Assembly (NCBI GenBank): GCA_965199845.1
Contig: CBDATZ010000008.1
Location: 16,859-80,858 of the forward strand
Direction of reading: 5' to 3'
Length of the DNA stretch: 64,000 nt
DNA from: Ilyomonas sp965199845
Lineage (GTDB): Bacteria; Bacteroidota; Bacteroidia; Chitinophagales; Chitinophagaceae
Both the position numbers and the translations under genes were made by a program. Each line of letters starts with the position of its first letter. Position 1 is the first letter of the stretch. Positions 25,645-35,696 of this stretch are shown in pieces. The notes beneath the pieces are model-generated. The model searched no databases. It saw only the letters and a list, made by a program, of their open reading frames with translations, and was not told the DNA's origin.

Positions 25645-26397
25645 TTATGCCGGCTGCTTTTTCAATTTCAAAACGATTAAAAGAAGATGCCTGAAAAACG
25701 TCATTTGGTTACCGATATTTCGTTTAAAAATTTCAGGCCGTAAAAAGATTCTTACCAACCATGCCATCCTGATTTTGAAGTAGAACGGATGTATTTCCTT
25801 TTGCGTTCCTGCGTACCAATCGAAAACATTTCCAATGCTAACGATTAAACCTGCTTTCAATCTGCCTTTGTGCTGAAACGACCATTTTTCCTGTTTCGGA
25901 GCTGTCATACCGATAAACACGACATCGGGATTAAAGTCACTGATAGCGTTTACCATTGCATCATTGTCTTCTTTCGAAAACTCCTGTTTAAATGGCGGTG
26001 AATAAGTAGCTACCGTAAGATCTGGATATTCCTGTTGCGCTCTGTCTTTTATATTTTGTAAAACCTTTTCCGATGAGCCAAGAAAGAAAATCTTTCCGGA
26101 TGTTCCGTTTAATCTTTTCATGAAATGTTTAAACACTTCTGGTCCCTGGTTTTTTTTAATATTTTTTCCTTTTAAAAAAATACCGGCCAAGGCAAAATAA
26201 ACACCATCGAGAACTAAATATTCTGTGTTTTTTAAAACGTTCTTAAACTCTGCATCCTTTAGCGCCAAACCATAATTGTTTGGACTAATACTGCAGTTTA
26301 TAGCTCTGCATTTTTCTGCCCGGATCGGGATCTTCGATAAATTGTCTGAAAATACTTTATAGCCTAATACAGATACAGAGTTGTATGTATCATTCAC
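25645..26397 (-). CDS. WecG/TagA/CpsF family glycosyltransferase (GT26)
   Basis: The 250-residue protein has the GT26 signature: NCSISPNNYGLALKD near the start, LDGVYFALAG (conserved catalytic Asp region), KIFFLGSSEKV, and VVFIGMTAPKQEKW with the PKQE motif, then a basic C-terminus. These enzymes add a sugar, often ManNAc or ManNAcA, to an undecaprenyl-diphosphate-linked acceptor at the membrane. It is the last gene of the polysaccharide locus. The extra basic and hydrophobic tail fits membrane association. Confidence 0.9.
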   Translation of the reverse strand: MNDTYNSVSVLGYKVFSDNLSKIPIRAEKCRAINCSISPNNYGLALKDAEFKNVLKNTEYLVLDGVYFALAGIFLKGKNIKKNQGPEVFKHFMKRLNGTSGKIFFLGSSEKVLQNIKDRAQQEYPDLTVATYSPPFKQEFSKEDNDAMVNAISDFNPDVVFIGMTAPKQEKWSFQHKGRLKAGLIVSIGNVFDWYAGTQKEIHPFYFKIRMAWLVRIFLRPEIFKRNIGNQMTFFRHLLLIVLKLKKQPA

Positions 26398-26435
26398 TGT
26401 CTGAAATTTTTTTACTTAAAATAATAAAGCTTATT

Positions 26436-27458
26436 TTATTCGGCCATTGCATAACTTTCGGGTTGTTCTACCATCGGGCTTATCCACTCGTAGGTTTTAA
26501 CCAAACCGTCTATTAATGGTGCAGAAACTTCCCAGCCGAGTTTGCTTCTGAATAGTTTGTTGTCAGATCTTCTGCCTCGTACGCCAGTCGGACATTTAAA
26601 GCCATATTTTTCTATAAATTCATCTCCGTAGATGTTCTTTACCGTAATGTTTTTACCGGAGATATCAATTGCCATTTGGGCTAATTCGTTAATGGTAACC
26701 ATTTCTTCAGAACCGATATTTACCGGTCCGTGAAAATCAGATTTCATAAGGCTCAAAACCGCTTTTACGCACTCATCAATATATAAAAAAGAACGTGTTT
26801 GCTGCCCATCGCCCCAAACTTCAAACTCGCCACCATCTGGTGTTTCAGCCGCTTTTCTAAGCATAGCAGCCGGTGCCTTTTCTTTACCGCCTTTCCATGT
26901 TCCCTGTGGTCCGAAAATGTTATGGAACCTGGCAATACGAACATCAAGGTTAAAGTTGCGGCTAAAAGCCAGGAACAATCTTTCACTAAACAATTTTTCC
27001 CAGCCATATTCAGAATCCGGATTAGCAGGGTAAGCAGAACTTTCTTCGCAATTTGGATTGTTCGGATCTAACTGGTTATTTTCGGGATACATGCAGGCAG
27101 AAGAAGAATAAAATAATTTTTTTACTCCTTTAACCGAAGCTTCTTTAGCAACGTTCAGATTAATTAAGGCCGAGTTGTGCATTACATTGGCATCGTTCTG
27201 ACCTGTGAAAATATAACCCGCGCCACCCATATCGGCTGCCAACTGATAAACTTCATCGTATCCTTGCGCAATTACAAGTTCTACTGTTTTCGGATCCGTC
27301 AAGTCGCCTAAAATAAATTCATGACATATATCCTGATGATTAAAATATTCATGATTTTTTATATCACAAATCCTGACATAACAGCCATCTTGTTTTAATT
27401 TTTTGGCAAGATGGCCACCTATAAATCCGCCGCCGCCTAACACGATTACTTTTGTCAT
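26436..27458 (-). CDS. GDP-mannose 3,5-epimerase-like SDR enzyme
   Basis: The 340-residue protein has the extended-SDR Rossmann motif GGGGFIGG (8-15) and the catalytic Y151/K155 pair in YGWEKL. The closest resemblance I recognise is to plant GDP-mannose 3,5-epimerase: AADMGGAGYI (75-84), SSSACMYPE with C122, FHNIFGPQGTWKGGKEKAPAA with K194, and VWGDGQQTRSFLYIDEC. C122 and K194 correspond to the acid/base pair of that enzyme. It would convert GDP-mannose to GDP-L-galactose or GDP-L-gulose for the surface polysaccharide. The enzyme class is fairly sure; the exact product is inferred. Confidence 0.85.
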   Translation of the reverse strand: MTKVIVLGGGGFIGGHLAKKLKQDGCYVRICDIKNHEYFNHQDICHEFILGDLTDPKTVELVIAQGYDEVYQLAADMGGAGYIFTGQNDANVMHNSALINLNVAKEASVKGVKKLFYSSSACMYPENNQLDPNNPNCEESSAYPANPDSEYGWEKLFSERLFLAFSRNFNLDVRIARFHNIFGPQGTWKGGKEKAPAAMLRKAAETPDGGEFEVWGDGQQTRSFLYIDECVKAVLSLMKSDFHGPVNIGSEEMVTINELAQMAIDISGKNITVKNIYGDEFIEKYGFKCPTGVRGRRSDNKLFRSKLGWEVSAPLIDGLVKTYEWISPMVEQPESYAMAE

Positions 27459-27502
27459 ACTTGTTTGGTTTATTTGAAAATAAAACTTTTATGGATTATT
27501 AA

Positions 27503-28703
27503 TTAAGAAGCATTTTGTAATGCCGGTTTTATTATTTTTTGTAACTTATTTTCTATTTCGTCTATATTGACTATCAGGTTTAATTTTTCGCCTTGTTTAA
27601 AAGTTTTTGCCTGACCATCTGATTTACAAATCAAATAATCGTATTGAACGCCTGCTTTATTTGCAAGGTCGTTAAAGAAAGGCTGCGCAAATTCATCAGC
27701 CATTAATTCTATAACACAGAGTTCCTTGTTTGCAAAAAACAAGATTTGCCTGACCAGCGCCAATGGTTGCAATAATAACTTTTGCATTAGCGAACAAACT
27801 TATTTTTTCCTGGAAAGAAAGCTTTGAAAGTTCAAACGATACGAAACCTTTTTTTTCAAGACTCTTCATCAGTTCAACTTCGTTTAGCACACGTCTTTTC
27901 GCAGAGTCATTTCGACTGATATAGACATACGAATAATTATATTTTTTTTCAGCTTCCGGTGATCGTCTATTCAAAAATTCATTTCGAAGAAAATCGCAGC
28001 ACCAAAAAGGAACATGCTCATTGTAACGAACATAAGTGGTAGCTACTAAAGTATCTGCCTGTACATGATTGTTTACATCTCCAGCAATTATTTTAGACTC
28101 ATCTATGCCAAGCACTTTTAGAGAATCTCTCTGAAAATCATGTTTAAGACTTGGCACCATAAACCAGTCAATCTTATCGTACCAGCCAATCTTTTTTAAT
28201 AAAGCAATTCTTGACAAAGAATCTATTAGCCAATGAGAATAATTTACAATGCCACCTTCGCCAATTATGGTGCTAAAGACAGTGCCTTTGTAATATTCAG
28301 GAGCGTGAAAATAGCTTTGTCTAAAAATGCTGTTTTCAGCAGGCACCGGGCTGGTTTCATCATAAGACAATTCACCAAGAAGTTTATTATCTCCGCTTAT
28401 AATAGCTGTACTGAAATTATTATCGGTATGCACTCTGCCATTCGGAATAATAACAACTTTTGATGCCGGAATTTCAGCCTCAAGAGTTGTATTTACGTAT
28501 TTTATAAATTTGCTTTTAAAATCATCTGTAAAATTCAGCGTAGAAGTATAAGAAGGAAAAGCTTCTATACATTCTGCGTTGGTAACAGCACTTGTGTACT
28601 CATCAATTGTGCTATAAACACCATTAGGTCTGTATTGCTTATTATGAATAACAATACGGCTCAGTATTTTTTTTATTCGTCTGATGATTTTACGTAAAAG
28701 CAT
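27503..28703 (-). pseudogene. GT61 family glycosyltransferase, frameshifted
   Basis: The first frame (28703-27696) covers most of a GT61/DUF563 protein: EGGIVNYSHWLIDSLSRIALL, then IGAGQANLVFCKQGTLC. At the point where the family reads VIEL it changes to YRING and stops. The other frame continues with VIELMADEF, FFNDLANKAG, YDYLICKS and ends at 27503. A missing base near 27711-27718 (between TLC and VIEL) explains both. Joined, the protein has about 400 residues. GT61 enzymes include xylosyl- and other retaining or inverting transferases. As sequenced it lacks its last ~65 residues and would probably be inactive. Confidence 0.82.
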
Positions 28704-28767
28704 ACGGGAAATTTTTTATGCAGAAGGGTAACTAAAATATTCTATTATAGATGTCTGATTAATATTA

Positions 28768-29649
28768 TTATTGGTTAATGAACTCCTGATTTATCCTGTC
28801 ATATTTATAGATCAGGGAAGCTGTTTCTTCAATATTTGTTTTAGATGAAGCACCAAATAAAATTGATTCAATATTAGGAAGTCCGCACACGTATTCTATT
28901 GCTTCTTTAGGCGGTATAGCACCGGCTGCCAATACCTGCATAGCTATGATTCTAACATTATGTGTGGCAAGAGTTTGCTCATACAATTCTTTTCCTCCCG
29001 ACATTCTGAAATTTACTTTATTAATAGACGCACAAATGATAGGGTTTTCGATGCCTGTTTCTTCCAGCGTTTGCAAAAGCTTTGGTAAGTTCATGGTTAT
29101 AAAACCAGCTTCGGCATTATACTTATCTTTTATATAATCGTAATAGGCTTTCAAAAGTTCTTTCATACCAAGACCCAAAAGTAAATCCGTTACTACATTT
29201 TGTAAAAAGATTACCGGCGTATTGATTCCTTTAAACATCTTCATTTCCGAATCAATCATGAGTTCCATGATTGATGTGTAATCTTTCGATAAATAAGCAA
29301 CGCCACCTTTAAGAAGAGAGCCAAAAAAATTGCCCGGTACGTATTGCTTAATTGTACCCATTACGCCAAGTTCTGTAACAGCGTTTGCATATTTATGTGC
29401 ATAAGGCATACACGGATACATGGTATAGTTTGCATATTTATCGGGATGATTCCTGATGTATTCGCAAATGTTAGCAATCCTGTCGTGCGTGGTACACATA
29501 AAAGTGTTTATACCAGCGCCAATTGCGTAATCGAGTGTTTTTATAATAGCTTGGTCGTTCTTAAATTTGATTGATTGGACTCGTGATTTTTCGTCGGATA
29601 TGTGGTTGACAGCAAAAAATTGGTTATCTCCAAAAATGATTCTTTCCAT
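28768..29649 (-). CDS. TIM-barrel protein resembling aldo/keto reductases, unknown function
   Basis: The 293-residue protein begins FGDNQFFAVNH and ends with a pattern like the aldo/keto-reductase C-terminal part (VLAAGAIPPKEAIEYV, then LPNIESILFGASSKTNIEET). I cannot point to the D-Y-K-H catalytic tetrad, and the cofactor loop is not certain. Its stop is 5 bp after the start side of the Gfo/Idh gene on the same strand, so the two form a pair. A sugar-oxidoreductase or sugar-modifying role in the polysaccharide locus is plausible but not shown. Confidence 0.6.
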   Translation of the reverse strand: MERIIFGDNQFFAVNHISDEKSRVQSIKFKNDQAIIKTLDYAIGAGINTFMCTTHDRIANICEYIRNHPDKYANYTMYPCMPYAHKYANAVTELGVMGTIKQYVPGNFFGSLLKGGVAYLSKDYTSIMELMIDSEMKMFKGINTPVIFLQNVVTDLLLGLGMKELLKAYYDYIKDKYNAEAGFITMNLPKLLQTLEETGIENPIICASINKVNFRMSGGKELYEQTLATHNVRIIAMQVLAAGAIPPKEAIEYVCGLPNIESILFGASSKTNIEETASLIYKYDRINQEFINQ

Positions 29650-29654
29650 TTGGT

Positions 29655-30665
29655 TTAATTTGCATTGTTTTTAATTAGTGAAATCACTTTATCGGTGTGC
29701 CAGGCACTCTTAAACGTATTTACTGTATTTGGAACTTTCTTTTCAATAGCTTTTATAAAATAATCAACCTGGGCTGAATATTCTTCGCCACGCAAATAAA
29801 AGTCAACCGGTTTTGTTAGATCTGTAACGTATTTTACATTCCATCCTTTTGTATAGCCTTCCGGAACGTTAGATGTTTTAAAAAAAACTTTTAATTCATT
29901 TGCGTCGCAGATAATTTTTCCTTTTGTACCTAAAATCGTAATCGAAGTTGACATTTTCCGGTAGGTTTCATCGCTCCAGTTTACCGATAATATACCCGTA
30001 ACTTTTGTAGATAATTCAAGCATGGAGAAAACAGAATCTTCAACATTTTTTGAGTAGAAGGATTTTAAAACAGTGCCTTTTACTTTTTCTATCGGGCTTA
30101 ATGTATAGTTGATAAGGTCTATTACATGCGATGCGTAATCCATAAGACAGCCACCACCTTCTGCCGGATCTGAGCGCCAGTTATCCTGTTTGGGCTTTAT
30201 AACAACAGGTCCGTAAGACTCTCCGGTGAAGTGTTGAATATCACCTATACAAGAAGCATCAAGAAGCCTTTTAACTTCCTGAAAAGTGCCGACGAATTTA
30301 TTATGATAGCCAACCTGGTTTACCAATTTTTTTCTATCTGCCAAGTCAACCAATTCTTTGCCTTCTTCAGGTGTTAAGCAAAATGGCTTTTCGGCAAATA
30401 CATGCTTTCCGTTTTCCAGAATTTTCTTTACCATTTTGGCGTGAAGCTTCGTAGGTACGGCAACAAATACAGCTTCAGCATTTGTTTTCGCCAGCATATC
30501 CTCGTAGTCAGAATAAACGGGAAACGAAGTATATTTCTTAAAAACATCAAGTACGATTTTCGATGTATCGCTTACACCAACCACTTCAACATCTGGATGG
30601 GCTCCTAAAATAGATAGATGAGAAATACCCATTTTTCCAGCACCAATCAAGGCCACTTTTACCAT
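29655..30665 (-). CDS. Gfo/Idh/MocA family NAD(P)-dependent oxidoreductase
   Basis: The 336-residue protein has an N-terminal Rossmann motif GAGKMG (8-13), the family EKP motif (EKPFCLT, about 95-101) and GGGCLMDYASHVIDL, which holds the typical D-x-x-x-H active-site arrangement. Such enzymes oxidise or reduce a nucleotide sugar, often at C3, before transamination or epimerisation. No aminotransferase is in the locus. It is paired with the TIM-barrel gene after it. Confidence 0.88.
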   Translation of the reverse strand: MVKVALIGAGKMGISHLSILGAHPDVEVVGVSDTSKIVLDVFKKYTSFPVYSDYEDMLAKTNAEAVFVAVPTKLHAKMVKKILENGKHVFAEKPFCLTPEEGKELVDLADRKKLVNQVGYHNKFVGTFQEVKRLLDASCIGDIQHFTGESYGPVVIKPKQDNWRSDPAEGGGCLMDYASHVIDLINYTLSPIEKVKGTVLKSFYSKNVEDSVFSMLELSTKVTGILSVNWSDETYRKMSTSITILGTKGKIICDANELKVFFKTSNVPEGYTKGWNVKYVTDLTKPVDFYLRGEEYSAQVDYFIKAIEKKVPNTVNTFKSAWHTDKVISLIKNNAN

Positions 30666-30884
30666 ATTAGTTTTTATTTTTTAAGGATGATATGTGCTAA
30701 AACAAATATCCTGCAAACACCATTTGGTTAATAATATTAAGGTAAAAAATTCTAATTCTTATAAATTTTAAAAAATTGAATTATACTTTTCTTCAGTCAA
30801 TTTTTTTTCTGTTACTATAAACACGAAATAAAATATGTAAAAGATGAAAAAATTAATTTTGGCAAATAGTTGTAAGTAAAAATG

Positions 30885-31980
30885 TCAGACATATTTTTTT
30901 TCAAATTTTTCTAACGTAAAAAAATTCTTCAAATCTTTGTTTACCAGCCAATCCCATTTCTATACGCAATTCCGGTTTTTGAATAAGTAAAGTCAATTTT
31001 TCTGCTAATGCAGCTGCATCTTCCTGGGAAACAAGATAACCGGTTTTTCCATCAATAACTTCCTCCGGAATGCCGCCTTCGGGTGTTGAAACAACAGTCA
31101 AACCATTTTGCATGGCTTCAATATTTACAAGAGGAAATGCTTCGTAATGATAGAATGTTGGGAAAACAAAAATATCTGCTTTGGAAAAAAAGATTGCTTT
31201 TTCTTCATTATATTTTGGTCCATGTGCAAATACTACTTCTGACAAATTTTTATCTTTTATCTTATTATTGAATGCTTCTTCCGATATTTCGGACCATCCT
31301 CCAACAAAATGACATTCAAAAGAAAGTTCGTTTTTCTTAAGTTGTTCACAGGCATCTAATAATACAAAAATACCCTTTTCACGCATCATATTCGACAAGA
31401 ATAACAACTGCGTAGGGTTATAAAATTGTTGTTTTTTTGCTGCCCGTTCTACTGAGCGATCTGTAAGTTTATTTACCGGAATACCACACGGACAATAAAA
31501 TATGTCTTTTTCACTCACATATTTTTGAATATCATAATACAGATAAGGTGACAACAAAATGCTTTTTGTGTTTTTGAATACATATCTGTAAAGTGAAGCC
31601 GGAATTTTATTTTCTTTATCGCTAATCCCTTTATTATGAAAGTGATAGATGATTTTTTTTGTAAATAATTTTACGACAGAGACAACAATAAAATCTTTAT
31701 AAAAACCAGCGCCTGATGAAGTAAGAGTTATATAACACAGATCATATTTCTTTTTGCTAAGAGCTGTAATGATTTGTGTTAAGAGACGACTGAAAGTGAA
31801 TATCTTTTTAAAACTTCCTTTGCCCGATTCGCTTAATATTTTATTCGTGGCGAGGTTAATATAATCGGCTTCAAATTCCTCATTAATAAGTATGCTTTGC
31901 TTAATATATTGTCCCGCAATAGCGGCACCGTGCATAGGAGGCGGGAGGTGTAAAATAAACAGCACTTTTGGTTTCTTCAT
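30885..31980 (-). CDS. GT4 family glycosyltransferase with a 3'-end frameshift
   Basis: This GT-B enzyme has an N-terminal HLPPPMHGAAIAGQ and a C-terminal nucleotide-sugar site EAFPLVNIEAMQNGL (E-x7-E) followed by STPEGGIPE. As read, the frame stops at 30901 after RFEEFFYVRKI. Removing one T from the seven-base run at 30918-30924 gives RFEEFFTLEKFEKKYV and a stop at 30885, which is the normal GT4 ending. Loss of this last helix may matter little. A 235-bp gap follows before the Gfo/Idh gene. Confidence 0.82.
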
Positions 31981-32124
31981 CCTTCTTTATAAATTTTACT
32001 TATTACTTATTTGAGTAAAAATTTTATGTTTTAATATTAAATTTTACCCGGAAGTGATTCGTATAAATTATGATAAAATAAGTAGCGTTTTTAGTTTGGC
32101 CATATATAGCAATAAATTTGCCAT

Positions 32125-33201
32125 TTATGATAACGCGAAGTTTACTGCAGCGAGAAGCCCGTTAGCTGCCTGTTGATGATTAAAGGGCTGCACAAGACGA
32201 ACAGCATTAGCAGAAAATGAATCAAGCAGTTCTCTGTTGTTAAGCAAGTGTAAGGCGCGCTTTGCCCATATATCCGCATCCAAAGGCAATACATAGCCAT
32301 TCTCACCATTTATAATTAAATCATTAGCTGCACCAGCGTTATCACAAGTGATTACAGGCGTGCCGGAAGCGCAGGCTTCATTAGCCACTACGCCCCAGGG
32401 ATCGTTAAGAGAAGGAAACAAAAACAGTTTTGCATTTGCATAAAAAGAAGGAAGTGTTTGCTGATCGAGATAGCCGGCGAAATAATAATTAATATTATTT
32501 TTTTCAAGTTCTGCCAGCATTTGTTGTCGCATATCGCCTTCTCCAATAATTAATACTCTCAAATTTGGAATTTGTTTGTCTAATATTTTTGCTATCTCTA
32601 CAAAAAACATCGGCATTTTTCGTTCTACAATTTGCCCCGAAAACATAATATGATATTCCCTGCTTTCCATGGGTAACGGCGTAAACCTTGCATTATCTAT
32701 ACAAAGGCAGCTCTTAAACATCTTGCGTTCCGGTACACCATAACTTTTATATAAATCAAAACCGCTTTTAGCTGGTGTTGCAAATGCTTTTGTCTGACTA
32801 AAAACAAATTTTCTTATTGTTTTCTGGGCAAAAGAGAAATTACGTTCAGATACATACGTTCCATCATTATATACAACGAGTTTTTTTCGTTTCAACATGC
32901 ACCAAAAGACACCGTATAACATAGTTGGTTTAAAAGCTGTGATAATTAAAACATCCGGGTTTAGTTTGTTTAAAAGCTTCCATATCTCCGGATGATTATG
33001 CACGAAATGATCTGCTTTATCTGTAAGAAAATATTGCTCATAATTGCCTGTTTCAACCTTCCAGATTCTGTCTGGCTCCAGGCGGGCGCAATAAATAACG
33101 GCATAACAAGGATTTTGCTCTTTTATCAGCTCGTGCATTCGTTCACGGTAAGGCGCAGCTGTTTGTGTTAAATAAACGATGCAGGGAGATTTTTTATTCA
33201 T
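32125..33201 (-). CDS. GT4 family glycosyltransferase
   Basis: The 358-residue GT-B protein has an N-terminal acceptor domain (TQTAAPYRERMHELI) and a C-terminal donor domain: GQIVERKMPMFFVEIAKIL, LIIGEGDM, PSLNDPWGVVANEACASGTPVI with the paired acidic residues, and NGENGY. It is a cytoplasmic-face retaining transferase that adds one sugar to the lipid-linked repeat unit. The sugar is not predictable. Confidence 0.88.
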   Translation of the reverse strand: MNKKSPCIVYLTQTAAPYRERMHELIKEQNPCYAVIYCARLEPDRIWKVETGNYEQYFLTDKADHFVHNHPEIWKLLNKLNPDVLIITAFKPTMLYGVFWCMLKRKKLVVYNDGTYVSERNFSFAQKTIRKFVFSQTKAFATPAKSGFDLYKSYGVPERKMFKSCLCIDNARFTPLPMESREYHIMFSGQIVERKMPMFFVEIAKILDKQIPNLRVLIIGEGDMRQQMLAELEKNNINYYFAGYLDQQTLPSFYANAKLFLFPSLNDPWGVVANEACASGTPVITCDNAGAANDLIINGENGYVLPLDADIWAKRALHLLNNRELLDSFSANAVRLVQPFNHQQAANGLLAAVNFALS

Positions 33202-33275
33202 CTATTTGATAATATGTTTAGGATGTTTCGTTACTTTTTGAAAGAATCCCACAAAAATGGAAACAATGTTTTTAA

Positions 33276-34081
33276 CTAAAGCTTACTTACGACTTCATAA
33301 TAATGAGATGGAAAATGGGTTTTAATAAAATATAAATATTCTTTATAAGCCAATCCCTTATGACTGTATAAATATTTAATCCGGTCTTTTAAACTTGTAC
33401 TCTGAGATTTCCAGCTCTTGCCATGGTCGTCTTCGCAAAACCCCAAAGTGCCTGGTGCAACAACAACCGGAAAGCCATTCTTTTTCGCTGTTAATGTATA
33501 GTCATAATCAGCAATACCGTGAGTATAAGAAGATGACAACATACCTATTTGCTGTGAAATTTCGCGAGGTACCAGCATTATATTGGCATTATCTAAATCG
33601 CATTCAGCAAAAGTTTCGTTGTCTTGTATAATGTAATTTTTAACTCTTTCTGGAGAAAATAATTTTCTTCCGCCGTAACTCGTAATGCCTGTAATGCTTT
33701 CTTTTGTACTGCCTACACAAATAGATAGTTTGCTATGCTGTTGTAAAACAGTAATAAAAATCTTAAACAGATTTTTGATTGCAATTTTTTTCAAGATGGT
33801 ATCATAGTTAACTAGCAAAAAAAAATAGGATTATCTTTCTGTGCTTATATCCATGATTCCCTCATTCCGCCAGTCCAGAAAAGTGAACCAGTATCGTGAA
33901 AGGCATCTGCATTGAGAAAAACTGTTTTTACAACTTCTGTAGTACCATGAGCTGAAGCATTATTTGTAAGATAAATTGCTAATCTACTATTTTCAGTAAG
34001 AGGTTGCTCATTCAGTATGTGTAAGCAAGAAAACGTTTTCTCTTTTCGATTAAATGTTATAATAAGAACAGCTGTTTCCAT
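33276..34081 (-). pseudogene. GT2 family glycosyltransferase with nonsense codon and frameshift
   Basis: The N-terminal frame from ATG 34081 (METAVLIITFNRKEKT to FWTGGMRESWI) stops with TAA at 33845-33847. In the same frame the text continues AQKDNPIFFL, aligning position by position with the family pattern GGMR-x-x-W-x-Y-A and LWLNDDT; the TAA replaces the Tyr codon. A nine-base A/T run at 33817-33825 then shifts the frame, and the C-terminal half (YDTILKK to SKL, ending at 33276) follows. Two lesions mean one slippage event cannot restore it. The DD-type metal site reads NYD. Part of the polysaccharide locus. Confidence 0.82.
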
Positions 34082-34130
34082 GCAGAAAGTAAGTTGCATT
34101 TTTTAAAATTTATAAATACAGTAATAATAC

Positions 34131-35639
34131 TTATTTTATGCCAATACCTTGTTTCACATATTTAGTAAGTGAAATATAAAACACAAGCATTAACAGGATA
34201 ATAGTGAAATAGTTAATATCTCTGATAAACTGAATTTTAAATTGGTTTACTAATAGAAAAAGAAACAAGATATTAAAGCCTAATAAAGTATCTGTTGTAA
34301 AATGATCTTTCTTTCTTATCGACCAATATGTTTTCCAACCTGCCACCAATGAATGAATAAATAAAAACATCATACACAAAAAACCCCAAGGTCCCCACAT
34401 TACGTAAGAACTCATATAAAGGTTATGATAATCGGACACGCCAGCCATATTATTTTGCTCCTTTCCAAAGTGAACAAGCCGATATTCATCCGGAGACACA
34501 AAATAACCTCTACCTATGAAGGGATTTGTTTTTTTTACCTGATCCATAGCATACGGAAATAATCCGCCCCGATTAAGCTGATCTCCATTTATGATGCTTT
34601 CTAATGTCATATGCTGAAAATCTACACTCTCTTCCGTTCGTTCCTGAAATACACTCGTGTCAATAAAAGTATAAATGTTGTTTAGCAAAAACAGTCCGGT
34701 AGAACCCACAATTAATAAAACAATAATTCGTGATTTTAATCTTTTGCCGAGCATGATAACTGCCGAAATAAAGATCATAGGTAATAGCAATATGGAAGAC
34801 CGTGTACCCGATAATACAATAGATATAAGAGCGATAAGTATAGTAAATAGGCTTAAATAAAAATAGAATTTATTCTTCTTAAGAGAGCTTCCACTTAATA
34901 TGCCAGGAAGAAGTAGACCAATAAGCGATGCACAAAATTCGGCAAACGCTTCAAAATTATTGAGTGTAGAACCACTTCTTACAATGTTAAGATCAAATTC
35001 AATATTCTCGTCAATATTTGGAAAAAATGGAAACGGAGAGTAATAAAATACGTATTTCTGGTTTACGGCTACTATAAATTCATAACTAAAAAAAATACAT
35101 ATTATAAGAATTATTTTATAAATATTATTTTCTGTAAGTGGCATCTTAGACAGAAAATAAAATAAAAACAACATCATTCCAAATGCAAAAAAGTTTTGTA
35201 ATTCAATTCCTGCCGGAAAAGTGTTACCACCCGTAACACTCAAAAAATCCATAATCAACCAAAGTAACAAAGCTGTTTTGATTGATTTATCTAAAACTGA
35301 AGAGGTGGTAAAAGTAATTTTACCATTTATAGCCATATAAAAAACAATTGAAGCAAAAGCAGATATGTTGTAATTGCCGCCAAACTTAATTCCAAAAATA
35401 AAAAAATTACCGATAAATAATTGTAAGAAGAATGACACTAAGTCGTGCCTGTGAAGGTTATTATAGAATAAACCAACCATTAGAGCCAAAGCAACTGCGT
35501 TTACCGGTGGTGGATAAATTGAGTATGTAAAAGAACCACATAGGATAAGCATAGCGGTTGTAAGAAGTAACGTCCAGTCAAAGACTTTTTCTTTTTGTAT
35601 ATCTTTTACTGTATTTGCAGATAATGTTTGAGCTATCAT
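34131..35639 (-). CDS. O-antigen ligase/polymerase family membrane protein (Wzy-like)
   Basis: The 502-residue protein has about eleven to twelve membrane segments and one large periplasmic loop (about 330-420) containing GRGYFVSPDEYR and DYHNLYMSSYVMWG, the O-antigen ligase (Wzy_C/RfaL) signature around NPFIGRG and HN. In a locus with Wzx and Wzc it is best read as the repeat-unit polymerase Wzy, acting on the periplasmic face of the inner membrane. Ligase activity is the alternative. Confidence 0.82.
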   Translation of the reverse strand: MIAQTLSANTVKDIQKEKVFDWTLLLTTAMLILCGSFTYSIYPPPVNAVALALMVGLFYNNLHRHDLVSFFLQLFIGNFFIFGIKFGGNYNISAFASIVFYMAINGKITFTTSSVLDKSIKTALLLWLIMDFLSVTGGNTFPAGIELQNFFAFGMMLFLFYFLSKMPLTENNIYKIILIICIFFSYEFIVAVNQKYVFYYSPFPFFPNIDENIEFDLNIVRSGSTLNNFEAFAEFCASLIGLLLPGILSGSSLKKNKFYFYLSLFTILIALISIVLSGTRSSILLLPMIFISAVIMLGKRLKSRIIVLLIVGSTGLFLLNNIYTFIDTSVFQERTEESVDFQHMTLESIINGDQLNRGGLFPYAMDQVKKTNPFIGRGYFVSPDEYRLVHFGKEQNNMAGVSDYHNLYMSSYVMWGPWGFLCMMFLFIHSLVAGWKTYWSIRKKDHFTTDTLLGFNILFLFLLVNQFKIQFIRDINYFTIILLMLVFYISLTKYVKQGIGIK

Positions 35640-35696
35640 TTTAATAATATATTATAAACAATAAGGATCATTCATTTTCAAAATTTTATTCAGCAA

